Counted from the first letter of the stretch, positions 1 to 8,298 are shown. The stretch: 17,906 nt of DNA from Isohypsibius dastychi (GCA_034696485.1 JAQIWT010000572.1:1-17906), one strand, 5' to 3'. The notes: generated by a model from the letters alone, not told the origin. A program made the numbers and translations.

Positions 1-14
1 ATGATGGAGTCCTG

Positions 15-33
15 AATAAAGAATATAAATAAA
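15..33 (+). terminator. two AATAAA poly(A) signals, plus strand
   Basis: AATAAA occurs at 15-20 and again at 28-33 on the plus strand, in AT-rich DNA. They could serve a plus-strand gene ending left of the window, but no coding sequence leading into them is visible. They may be chance A/T runs. Confidence 0.25.
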
Positions 34-50
34 CGATCAAGCGGAAGTTG

Positions 51-182
51 GTTGTATCGGAGAATCCGAATACAACACAACTTCGGATAGGGCCATGGCT
101 CGTCCCTGAGCCCTATACTTGTTTTACAAACATTCAGATTTAGCGGCAGCGAATACAACACAACTCGGTTTGAGGGTTGTAG
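51..182. repeat. cluster of direct and inverted short repeats
   Basis: A 16-nt word, CGAATACAACACAACT, occurs at 67-82 and again at 150-165. Positions 51-61 and 65-76 form a hairpin: 7 bp (GTTGTAT/ATACAAC), a bulged A, 4 bp and a GAA loop. ATAGGGC at 87-93 is matched by its inverse GCCCTAT at 110-116, and the second copy of the word can fold back on GTTGTA near 176-181. It lies beyond the poly(A) signal of the minus-strand gene. It resembles a structured or terminal repeat, but no family is recognised. Confidence 0.55.
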
Positions 183-255
183 CTTTAACCAAAAATTAGC
201 TCACTTCAATACCGACAGAGATTTCATTGATTATAGCTGGGTTTTCCTCAAAGTC

Positions 256-347
256 TCACATGCAAACGAGAGTTTTATTCCCTGTCTCGAAAATGATCGT
301 TGGCTTTCGCGGGAATTTCCGGTAAAGATTTTCTACCCAAACGAGAA
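256..347 (-). other. possible last coding exon of the 932-aa minus gene
   Basis: Near the end of the large minus-strand ORF, a perfect nematode donor (AAAT|GTAAGT, exon end 443) precedes the read-through stop at 393-395. Splicing to an AG at 349-348 would continue in frame for about 30 codons to a TGA at 256-258, replacing the last 16 residues. The acceptor has a poor pyrimidine tract, and AATAAA (274-279) would fall inside the exon, so this is a low-confidence alternative to simple read-through. Confidence 0.25.
274..279 (-). terminator. AATAAA poly(A) signal, minus strand
   Basis: AATAAA is read on the minus strand 114 nt beyond the stop at 393. It is the first canonical signal after the minus-strand gene and probably ends its mRNA. 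Confidence 0.5.
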
Positions 348-392
348 CTAGAATTCTCCAATAGTTTCAAGAAAAGTTTCCGGTAACTCAAA

Positions 393-3300
393 TTAATGTA
401 ACACAGCAGGAATTTTCAAATAGCTCCAGCTCAACCACTTACATTTACTGCCGCTTGAGCCTGCTTCTGTCTTATCGCGATACAGGTCCGCCATCCGCTG
501 CCGAAAAACTGCCATGTTGGCCAGAGGTCCTCCGGTAGATCTCGCCGCCGTAATAATAGTATTCGCTGCATTCGCAGCCATAGCGGCTCCTTCGGCATCG
601 AGCAGGGTTTCAACGTGGATATTCCTGGCGAAGATAGCGAAACCGTCCAAGACTTGCAAAGCTTCGGCAACTACCCCTTCCAGATTGGCGAACTCGCTAG
701 CCCGGAATTCTCGCAGAGCAACATCCAAAACCGTTTGAAGTGACGCCCCTGGTCCGAGGATAGCAACCGGTACTTGATGGATCCGGCTCGCCACTGGGAC
801 ATGATCATTCCAAATCCGCACATCGGTCGAGACTCGTGGCACGCGGCTATTCATTCTGGCTGGGAACAACGGAACGTGATCCAACATGGTTCTCGGAGTA
901 CTGCCAGCTCCCGATCTTCCCAAGGATTTCTCAACTGGTCCTTTCCTCGGGGTGCTAGGCGAGGATTTCTTTTCCGACTTTGGGCGCTCGTCATCCGAGG
1001 AGCTAAACGACGTACTTGGTCCAGTCTTTCCCGACCGGCGTTCCCTTGGAAGCTTGACACCACTGGTCCCCGTTTTGGTCAGATATTCGGTTCGAAAACG
1101 TGGTCGACAGGACGGTCGAGCTAGCCGACGGACTGGAGCAGGCGGAAGCAGCTGCGGCGTCGGGATGTTTGGGCTAGGATTCGAAGTCCGTTTGGGTCCC
1201 TTGGCGAAAAACCGTCGCGCCAGGTTTGCCCTTTCATTCTGGCTCAACCGATCCAATTCCGGTTCCGGTACTCTGGATCCTAGATCCCTCACATGAGCTC
1301 TTGAAGATTGCAACGTTCTCGGGGTCACACGTTCAGATCGACGAACGTTATCTCGATTTGTCTTCCCTCCAGCACTTTGCGTTCGGCCTCTGCGACTTTG
1401 CATTCCGCATCCTCCCAAAGATTTGGCTCGCTGCTCATCCAGCCGGCGGTACTTCTCCGATTTCCGGTGCGGTTCTTTGTCATAAAACCAGCGCCAGTTT
1501 GGTCCTGCCCCTTCCGGTCGCCATCCTGTGGGCTTCTCATCATGTCGTGGGCGACCTTGAAAAACAAGCATGTCGTTAAACGCTGCCCGAAGCTTTTTTG
1601 GTTTTACCAGCTAACGCTTCTTATGAGAAAATCGATTTCCTTTCTATCAGAATTCTCACCTGGTGGTCGATGTCCCGGGATTCGGTTTCGTTTCTTCTTG
1701 ACCACCCCAGCAGACTCAGCTCGCCTTCGGTAGGTCCTTCTTGACTCCGGAGTTTTATACCGGTCCGGCTTCTTGATTTCCCGCTTTGGGCGATCAGCTG
1801 TGTTCACATCCGGTACCGACAGCTGGTCCGACAACTCCAAACTCGCAAAGCCATCTCGTAGGATTTTTCGGAACCGCGGCGCTGCCGTTTTCTTGACTGA
1901 CATGACTGTTCTCTTACGCTGGCTTGGCGCCTCGTCGTCATCATCTGATGAAGACGAGCTGGATTCCGAGGATGAGCTAGACGAAGATGAAACGTCTCCA
2001 AACAGATCTTCGATCTCCTTTTTCCGTTCGGCTTCCTCTTTCTTCTTGGTCTCGTCCATGAGCAGCTGCTTGGCTCGCACCGCTGAAGCTGGGTTGAAAC
2101 GGGCTGACTTGCGAGCAACCTGCTTTCGTAGCTGGGTGACCTTTGCTGGGACATTATAATGCTCCCTTCGTGGACTGGTTTTCACTTCCTCATCTCCACT
2201 GCCGCCCGCTGCATCCGGTGCGTCATCTGCGATCTTCATCCATGAACCAAACTTAATTCCCTTCTCCATGACGAGCTTCTTGTCCACAGCGCAAACGGCT
2301 TCTGGGATTTCCGGTAACTTATCAGCCAGCATGACTTGCTCTCGGCGCCGCACCAACCTGGGGAATAAATACGAGCTTGGCATTGGTTTTATTCAAATGA
2401 TCCTGCATTCTCTTAGCAACGTTATTTCCAAATCGTGACCCGTCCCGACGAAGGTTCATTTGCAGATAGCTTTTAATATTTCGTATCGACCGGAAATTTC
2501 AAGATTTTCCATCAAGTTTTAAATTTCGATTTTCAACAGTCAATCTACACCAGTTTTCACAGGTTTCAACTTACCTGTCAAAGTATGGGCTGAAATCCCG
2601 CAGTAACTCCTTAGCCAAGCATTCCGACAGGGATTGATATTTGATCTGGGAATACATCCCGATGAACGCCGCCATCCACATCACATCATTGGTCATTCCC
2701 GGGAGACTTTCACAATTCATGGACATTAACTTTCCTCTTCCACGCCAACTCATGGTCACATTATCCATGTCCCATTCCTCGAACACTTCCGTTCGGAAAA
2801 ATCCAAGCTTTCGAATACAGGTGCCCTCGTTTGCCCAAACATTCTTCAGATGATCCATAAACGGAATTAACAGCTCTGGTTCCTCACCGACCGCTGGGTT
2901 GTTTCGGCTGTAGACAATCTCGTCTCCCGGACGATAATCCATTGAGGCCAGGTATTCGTACCTTACTCCTTCGTCCATCAGCTTTTTTGGGATATATCGC
3001 GCCGGTTGACTAGCTCCATTCTCCGCTTCGTAGAATTTTTCCGGATTTAACCAACAGAATAGATCGACGAAACGGCGCTCTTTGACTTTGCTGTCGATGC
3101 CGAGGGCAATCCAGTCCACCTGGATGAAACAAGTTTCCAGAATCATCTTCCCTTCCTCAAAGCTGAACAATCCAGGAGAGACGGCGAATGGGATCTTCCA
3201 CATGTAATCAGGGACAGCTTCATAAGCTCTTGGTCCGTTGACTCTCACTCCAATCAGATGGGCAAACCGCTGACTGATGATAAACACTCTTTCACGGAGA

Positions 3301-3512
3301 TCGTTAGCTTCCCGCTCATTGAAGATCATGTTCTCTTTCCGCTCCGTTACTTCCCATTGCAACGGTGGCTTCAGCTCGACGTGCTCACTACAGGTGCTAA
3401 TGGATTCGGAATCAGTCCATTCTTGGTAGATTTTCGGTCGACGCATCTTCTGTTTCCCGTTCGACAGATTGATTACTCCCGCAGAGTTAGAGCTGCTGGA
3501 ACTCGGTTCCAT
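393..3512 (-). CDS. spliced minus-strand gene, 932-aa protein of unknown function
   Basis: Three exons are inferred: 3512-2575, 2357-1660 and 1555-393. The first intron (2574-2358) has ACAG|GTAAGT and TTTATTCCCCAG; the second (1659-1556) has CCAG|GTGAGA and a weaker TTTTTCAAG. Joined, they give exactly 933 codons including the stop. Exon 1 (312 aa) starts with a Ser run and then a folded-looking Trp/Phe-rich domain that I do not recognise. Exon 2 is basic with a Lys/Glu-rich helix, a Ser run followed by an Asp/Glu stretch near 1930-2010, and more Arg/Lys. Exon 3 is Arg/Pro/Ser-rich, then ends in an Ala/Leu-rich helical segment (about 440-720). An alternative to the second splice is read-through to a stop at 1604. 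In 1325-1567 a second minus-strand frame is also open. The composition suggests a nuclear or nucleic-acid-associated protein, but that is inference. No transmembrane segment is seen. Confidence 0.6.
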
Positions 3513-3514
3513 TT

Positions 3515-3527
3515 CTGCAGAAGAAAC
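3515..3527 (-). promoter_or_regulatory. splice or trans-splice acceptor before the 932-aa ORF
   Basis: On the minus strand, TTTCTTCTGCAG is followed by AA and then ATGG, leaving a 2-nt leader. This arrangement is typical of nematode SL trans-splicing, but cis-splicing from an exon ending at 3604 (CAAG|GTAAGA) is also in phase. The same AG|AAATGG junction precedes the 533-aa ORF. Confidence 0.55.
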
Positions 3528-3603
3528 GTTCAGATTTTAATTTCCAGTCAGGCTTGAATGATTTCGACATCAACAGGCTGTTCTTCAACTGCAGTGTTCT
3601 TAC

Positions 3604-3742
3604 CTTGGGTTTTAACAGCTGCTTGTGAGGGTGGTCTTTTCCCACTCCAGGATGTCCTCCAATAAGGTTTTAACAACAATGGTTTCCAACAATAGGGATT
3701 CAACAAAGAAACAAACGCAATCTCCAGCCTTTTTCCTGGCAC
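3604..3742 (-). other. possible upstream coding exon of the 932-aa gene
   Basis: A frame open from 3742 ends at a good donor at 3604 (AAG|GTAAGA). Joining it to the acceptor at 3515 (89-nt intron) keeps the frame and adds a Lys/Pro/Gln-rich segment before the ATG at 3512. No ATG starts this exon, and its 5' boundary is unclear. Another minus-strand frame, open between 3944 and 3612, has a plausible helical stretch (about 3730-3840) that could be a further exon. Confidence 0.25.
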
Positions 3743-4225
3743 TTGGCTTTCTCTCGACTAAAAGCTGCAAGTCAGCGTGCATGCTCGCTTGCAGTCTGGC
3801 TTGAGCTTGCTCCGCCCACCTGACCTGCACTCTGGTGCTGCCACCTGCCCCACGCCCAGAACCATTTTTCGATAACCCCTGGTTGCTGGTTGCCCATGTT
3901 TTGGTTTTTTCGTTGCAAATCCGAATTTCTTTTTTTTTTCTCAAAGTCCGAAATAATCAAATATTCGGGATTTCGAAGATCCTGTTGAATTTTTCATCTG
4001 GGATTCTCCTGCGTATTTATCAAGAATCTTATTCGACCTTGGTTTGACTTTTCCTGGTTGTTTCAGCGGAATATCCAGAGTTCAACGCTCGTGTTTTCAT
4101 CGAAGTCTCATTCTCGTTCCGGTTCGTTGCTCCGGACTTAATTTCTGGCGATTTCTCGAACATTTGGCCTGTCTCCCTCTGTTTTAAGTAAGTGGGATTT
4201 TCCCATCCTGACTGATTCCGAGCAG

Positions 4226-4233
4226 TATATAAG
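4226..4233 (+). promoter_or_regulatory. TATA box for the RRM gene
   Basis: TATATAAG lies on the plus strand about 137 nt before the ATG at 4370, in AT-rich DNA. It suits transcription starting near 4255-4265, with the 5' leader then trimmed at the acceptor ending at 4355. Confidence 0.45.
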
Positions 4234-4342
4234 GTCTGATCACACAGCATCATCCACCGTGCTATTCGAATTTTCGTATTAGAAACTATTTTCCGGATTT
4301 TCGAAATATCCCAATATCGTAGCTCCTGTTAAACTCTTGACC

Positions 4343-4355
4343 TTTGTATCTTCAG
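4343..4355 (+). promoter_or_regulatory. splice or SL acceptor upstream of the RRM gene
   Basis: TTTGTATCTTCAG ends at 4355 and the ATG follows at 4370, leaving a 14-nt leader. No upstream coding exon joins in phase, so SL trans-splicing or a non-coding first exon is likely. Confidence 0.5.
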
Positions 4356-4369
4356 CTATCTACATTGAA

Positions 4370-5636
4370 ATGGATTGCCAGAAGATTCGAGAGGAATGCG
4401 CTGCATTTGGGGAAGTCGAGTTCTCTGGTTTCAGCCAGACGCTTCACGTCGTGGACGCCATCACCCGTCTTCCGAAAGACTTCCGTCCCAAGACAACCTT
4501 GATTCATTACCTGCCGTACAATGTGAGTTTTCTTTTATTGGTTCCCTTCATTGTCCCTTTGTTTGTTGCTCATTGGTTTTACCATCCATTTTCGTCCAGG
4601 TGACTGCTGAGGACATCAAATATCTCGCATTTCCGTACATCCCGTTGAAAATCGAGATTCCCTCTGGTGGCTACGCTCTCGTGGAATTTGACGATCAACC
4701 AACTTGCGATCAGGTGATCCAGCAAGTCCATCAGATGCCTTTTCGTGGGAAGCTCCTTGCCGCCAAGCCAGCAGTTCTATCATCAAGCAGGGACGGAGGA
4801 TCACGTCTTCACATTTCGGAACTTGCACCTGGCGTATCCTTGCGGAACCTCTATGATCTCTGCGCGCCCTTTGGTGATATCCACTTCCTTCACTTGCGCT
4901 ACGATTTTACAGGTGATTTTTTGTAATCGATTTTCCGATTCCGGTGACCTTTCAGCTATTACATGGATTTTCAACCTGACCGTTCTAAAATTAATCTGGT
5001 TTCTTTTTTTTCAGATCCTTCCTCGAAGCCGTATGCATTCGTCGCGTATTTCAACCGACTTGCAGCACGGCAAGCTCGGTTTATCCTCAACGGACTTCTG
5101 CCAACCTTTCAGGTGACTGCCATTAAAGTTCAACCTGCTCACAGCAACCGCCGTCAGGGGAAGACTACCAAGCGATTCTATCCTGCTCCCGCAGTCGACG
5201 CACCTTTCGTCATGGAGCTGAGCGTCAAACGACCTGATCTTCTGGAGCTTACTCGTAACCGTCCACCCAAAGTTCTGGAGGTTACCGGTTTGTTTCCTGG
5301 GCAAGACGCAAACTTCATCACTCGATTGCTGACTCCGATCGGGAACTACACTTCCGTCCAGGTATGTCCCTTTAGTCCTACTTCCGTTTGATTTTACGAT
5401 CAGCAACGTGTTCTGTTTCTTACAGATAACCAAACCCGGGACTTTATTGGAGGATGGTGTCGGTATCGTCAGCTTTCCGCTCCAGAAAGACGTAAGCAAG
5501 CATCCTGACTTTATCTCGCAACCATTTCTCATTTGGTTTTTCCTTTCTCTTCTAGGCTTTGAAGGTCTGTCTTCTACTGGATGGACGGGAGAATGGGACC
5601 CGCAAACTCAGCGTTCAGTTTCGCAATGCCTCCTGA
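4370..5636 (+). CDS. three-RRM RNA-binding protein, five exons, 319 aa
   Basis: Exons are 4370-4522, 4600-4912, 5015-5361, 5426-5491 and 5556-5636. The introns are 77, 102, 64 and 64 nt, with GT/AG ends and nematode-style acceptors (for example TTTTTTTTCAG). All junctions keep frame, giving 319 aa and TGA. RRM1 covers about residues 42-110: the RNP2-like strand LIHYLP spans intron 1 and the RNP1-like GYALVEF is at 75-81. RRM2 covers about 120-197: LHISEL, then KPYAFVAYF at 160-168, with Gly replaced by Pro in RNP1. RRM3 covers about 240-319 and is degenerate, with GVGIVSF in place of RNP1. There is no signal peptide or membrane segment, so a nuclear or cytosolic RNA-binding role is likely. 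The exact family (splicing, stability or transport factor) cannot be told. It is divergent from the 932-aa gene, convergent with the 533-aa ORF and antisense to gag-pol. Confidence 0.8.
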
Positions 5637-6147
5637 ATTGATTTTGCTTCTCTTTGTTACTTGGTCTTTCTACCAATATGCGCCTTTGGTGTTTCTACTC
5701 GACTTCCGGTCGCCCAATTTGCTCACTTTGACCTTTTAGCTTTGTTGTTTTCTCCTCAGATCATGGCTGCTTTTTTACGGTGTTTTACCTGAAGCCTGAT
5801 AAAGATTTTCTCAGTTTATCCTTCTCGAGCTTCGCCAAATTCACACATACGCAAGTAGCAGCGCCATCTGTAGCGGTCATTCTTTCCCGGTTCTGTGCGA
5901 TTCCTCCGAGTTTTCTACATGCCATCACCAATCAAACCTGGGAATCTCTCAAGGTTTTCAATTTATTCATTCAACTTGGTTAGTTTGATAAAAGTCAAAG
6001 GAAGCTGCAGACTTCCAGAACAACAAGGGGTTAGCAAACAATCAGTCGGGTATTCCATCGCCGGCCATGCCAAACGAAAATTTTAGTTAAGTCGAGATTT
6101 ACCATAGCAGTTAACGTTCCGAAACAAACACTCAAGACTTGGATTTA
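5637..6147. other. convergent intergenic region
   Basis: This 511-nt gap lies between the 3' ends of the RRM gene (+) and the 533-aa ORF (-). No convincing gene is seen; open frames here lack good composition. GATAAA-type weak poly(A) signals for the plus strand occur near 5798 and 5988, and a minus-strand AATAAA is at 5962-5967. No LTR boundary or clear polypurine tract could be identified. Confidence 0.5.
5962..5967 (-). terminator. AATAAA poly(A) signal after the 533-aa ORF
   Basis: A canonical signal on the minus strand, about 180 nt past the TGA at 6148-6150. A weaker GATAAA lies directly after the stop. Confidence 0.4.
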
Positions 6148-7749
6148 TCAATTAGTGGTCTGATCCATCGCGACTTGATTCTCCTCCGCCGGCTCCTTCA
6201 ACAAGACAGAATCTAGTGGCATGGCGAATCGCTTGACATCCGTACTCAAAGTAACCATTTCCTGAATGTCCGCCGCAGCCTTTTCCCAAGTATATCGCCC
6301 ACTCACAATCTCCTCCGCTCGATTCCAGATTCCTGATTCCAGATCCAATTCGAGTTCAGCATCTTTCTCTGGGTCTCCCGATTTCCAGACCGGTTTTTCC
6401 TTCTCGAAATATCCCCAGAGGTCCTCCGCAATTTTCTCGGCCGGCGATCGTTCATAGTGCTCGCCGCTTTGGCTTTGATCATCTTCCACCTCCATCTCTT
6501 CACTTTCTTTGGTTCGGAGCTTCTTGAGTGGAGACACATTTCCCATAGCCAGCAATGCAGTTCGAATTTCCGGAGTGACTGTTTCCCGCGGGTCCTTTGT
6601 CAATCCAAATTGATAAGCTTTCCACATTACTTTGGTGACCCGGGGATTCCCATCATCATCCAGACCGTACTTGCCGCGCTCCATCAGTTCTTCCTCTTCC
6701 TTACGCTGGTCATCCGTTTTAGCACCTTGATTGAAGAGTTCGCCAATTCGAAGTCCTTCCACCCCGACTTCCTGGTTTCCGACCGGCGCACCACCTGAAG
6801 TTATCATAATAGCGGTTGAACCTTTTCTCTGAGAGTATCTCTTACTGGTTTTATCTCCAGAAATATTCTGGGTTCCGTTCGGCACTTGGTTGTACAGAGC
6901 TCCCAAAAGACCTGCGCCACTCTGGCTGCTTGACGAATTCGTTGGCGCTTGCATCCCTCCACTTCCGTTTGAGGTTCGAAAGCCCGATTCCGAAGTCTGG
7001 ATGCTTCGAACAGACGCACTACCCTGAATCGAGCCCAAATACTGGCTTCCATCCGGCTGTCCCGCTTGGTTGTAATACTCGACATCACCCCACATTTGCG
7101 GATCATTCGGTGCATAGTCGTCTCCCAAATCCTCCTGAGCTCTTTTCTTGTAATATTCCCGGTTCTGATATTCCTGAGCTTCAAGCTGCTCCAGCTCGCG
7201 CAGCAGACGGTTTTCAATTCCGGCCAGCTTGTTAACTTGTTGCTGGAAGAATTCCTTTTCTCCTTGGACTGCCAGCACCTGGGTTTCTTTGGATGCCGAT
7301 GGAAGACGGAAGTTCTTGGCGCAAACAATCGGTCCGCGGTTTATCAACGTTGGCTTCCCTTCTCTATCAATACAATAGTTCCGAGCTCCCAAGCGAATTC
7401 CTTCTTCCATACCATCAATGCGGGCAGCTTCAACAGCCGCGTCCAGCAAAGCTTGGTGCTCCCCACGAGAAATCATATCCGGTGGTTGGTTGAACGGAAC
7501 TCGAAACATGGGGGCTTGTCCTCTGGGCTGAAATCCTCTCATGTTATTCCCCATCCCAGGTCCGCCACGACCTCCTCTTCTTCCGCCGCGCAGATTTCCA
7601 AACTGGACTGGCCTTGGTGGAGTTGGCATCGGTTCCGCCACTTCCGCTCGCAATGGTGCCATCTGATGAGGCTTTTCCTCAATCCGCAGACGAGCTTTGA
7701 CCTTCTCATACGCTGCCCGAAAATCCTTGGATGGTCGCTTTCCGTCCAT
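6148..7749 (-). CDS. post-pol ORF: 533-aa RGG-box protein, unknown function
   Basis: A single uninterrupted minus-strand ORF ends at TGA 6148-6150. The frame is open from 7803, but the first ATG is 7749-7747, 2 nt after a strong TTTTTCAG acceptor, so I start it there. The N-terminal part is basic, followed around residues 55-90 by an RGG box (RGGRRGGRGG) and Pro/Met/Arg-rich sequence, typical of RNA-binding or phase-separating proteins. A Gln/Glu-rich stretch with coiled-coil character follows (roughly 160-210), then Ser/Gly/Gln low complexity, and an acidic C-terminal half with a Trp-rich helical segment. There is no signal peptide, transmembrane helix or furin-like site, so it is not a standard Env. 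It lies in the same orientation as gag-pol, 591 nt past the pol stop. It may be an accessory gene of the retroelement made from a spliced or trans-spliced mRNA, or a host gene. I do not recognise the family. Confidence 0.7.
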   Translation of the reverse strand: MDGKRPSKDFRAAYEKVKARLRIEEKPHQMAPLRAEVAEPMPTPPRPVQFGNLRGGRRGGRGGPGMGNNMRGFQPRGQAPMFRVPFNQPPDMISRGEHQALLDAAVEAARIDGMEEGIRLGARNYCIDREGKPTLINRGPIVCAKNFRLPSASKETQVLAVQGEKEFFQQQVNKLAGIENRLLRELEQLEAQEYQNREYYKKRAQEDLGDDYAPNDPQMWGDVEYYNQAGQPDGSQYLGSIQGSASVRSIQTSESGFRTSNGSGGMQAPTNSSSSQSGAGLLGALYNQVPNGTQNISGDKTSKRYSQRKGSTAIMITSGGAPVGNQEVGVEGLRIGELFNQGAKTDDQRKEEEELMERGKYGLDDDGNPRVTKVMWKAYQFGLTKDPRETVTPEIRTALLAMGNVSPLKKLRTKESEEMEVEDDQSQSGEHYERSPAEKIAEDLWGYFEKEKPVWKSGDPEKDAELELDLESGIWNRAEEIVSGRYTWEKAAADIQEMVTLSTDVKRFAMPLDSVLLKEPAEENQVAMDQTTN

Positions 7750-7751
7750 TT

Positions 7752-7763
7752 CTGAAAAACGTT
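7752..7763 (-). promoter_or_regulatory. nematode-type splice acceptor before the 533-aa ORF
   Basis: Read on the minus strand, ACGTTTTTCAG is followed by AA and the ATGG start. It matches the strong nematode 3' splice consensus. It implies the ORF is expressed from an SL trans-spliced mRNA or one cis-spliced from an upstream leader, rather than by read-through from pol. Confidence 0.6.
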
Positions 7764-7820
7764 TGGGATTTACCACCAGCTTGACACAATCATTCAGTTT
7801 CAATTACAAAAGAATTTATT

Positions 7821-8127
7821 TCCGATTACGAAGTCGAATCTCCGTTCGACTTCGGAATCGGGCCAGCTTCCGGTCCATACGTGTTTTTATTCTGGGATGG
7901 CTTCCTTCCATTAGAGTTTTAACCTTTTGTACGAATATCCGATTACGAAGTCGAATCTCATTTCGACTTCGGAATCGGGCCAGCGTCTGCTCCATACGGG
8001 TTTTTTACAATTTGTGATGTTTTAACGCTGTAGATGCGTGTGACCTTTCATAGAATTAATTTCCGATTTCGAAGTCGAATCTCCATTCGACTTCGGAATC
8101 GGGCCAGCCTGCTCTCCATCGGTTTCT
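7821..8127. repeat. three tandem hairpin units between pol and the 533-aa ORF
   Basis: Three imperfect copies, roughly 7821-7888, 7938-8006 and 8062-8127 (spacing 117 and 124 nt). Each has a 40-nt inverted repeat at 7822-7861, 7939-7978 and 8063-8102. The arms are CCGATT, one mismatch, then CGAAGTCGAA, with a 6-nt loop, followed by a conserved GGGCCAGC and a TCCAT(A)CGG-type tail. Stems are identical while loops differ, and the single mismatch is kept in all copies, as expected if the fold matters. On the minus strand a 59-aa Arg-rich frame (7995-7816) runs through two copies. Because the unit is palindromic, the plus strand also has an Arg-rich open frame, so coding is doubtful. Confidence 0.85.
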
Positions 8128-8292
8128 AAAAACTCAACTGGTTTTATCCTCATTCAAACAGCGTGTTTACATCATGAGCGCACATCGGGTTTTAACGCAC
8201 AAATCCAAGATATGAAACGAAGAAAAGAAAAGAAGAATATTTTTAGGCAAAGGAAAATGTTAGAACGCAGTTGTTAAAATGATTTTTATGTA

Positions 8293-8298
8293 TTTATT
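8293..8298 (-). terminator. AATAAA poly(A) signal after pol
   Basis: On the minus strand, TATAAAATAAATA lies about 42-50 nt past the pol stop. The AATAAA (8293-8298) could end a gag-pol transcript before the hairpin units. The overlapping TATAAAA (8297-8303) could alternatively act as a TATA box for a downstream transcript. Confidence 0.4.

Larger units (their letters stand above)
3605..4355. promoter_or_regulatory. divergent intergenic region with promoter elements
   Basis: This stretch separates the starts of two genes that run apart. It holds a plus-strand TATA box (4226-4233), a poly-T run (3930-3943) and several open but unsupported short frames on both strands. On the plus strand a possible 5' exon is bounded by TTGTTTCAG (ending 4066) and AA|GTAAGTGG (donor after 4189). 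One frame is open across it but does not join in phase to the RRM start, so it would be untranslated leader. Confidence 0.4.

Noticed and set aside
394-410. TGTTACA on the minus strand (near 400) as the start of a 3' LTR
   Set aside because: The word is typical of gypsy LTR ends, but no purine tract precedes it, it falls inside the ORF end and possible intron, and the second LTR is outside the window, so no support can be given.
774-1733. Plus-strand open frames of 100-140 codons opposite the 932-aa gene
   Set aside because: They are the antisense of a GC-rich coding exon and have poor composition and no splice or start context.
3929-3945. Purine run on the minus strand (GAGAAAAAAAAAAGAAA) as a polypurine tract marking the 3' LTR
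   Set aside because: It is not followed by a TG-type LTR end. It lies in the divergent promoter region between two genes and is just as well explained as a nematode poly-T run.
4029-4253. 74-codon minus-strand ORF in the divergent region
   Set aside because: The composition is plausible but it overlaps the TATA box and acceptor signals of the RRM gene and has no splice link to a neighbour, so it is not called.
5859-5882. CTCF-like site (GCGCCATCTGTAGCGG)
   Set aside because: It only resembles the motif, and Caenorhabditis-type nematodes lack CTCF. Without binding data this is a chance match.
7066-7755. 229-codon plus-strand frame opposite the 533-aa ORF
   Set aside because: It is a mirror of the real minus-strand gene; its product is rich in Phe, Ser and Leu, as expected for the complement of Glu/Lys/Arg codons.
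6148-7803. Reading the post-pol ORF as a retroviral Env
   Set aside because: It has no signal peptide, transmembrane helix, Cys-rich ectodomain or cleavage site; its RGG box and acidic tail point to a soluble RNA-associated protein.
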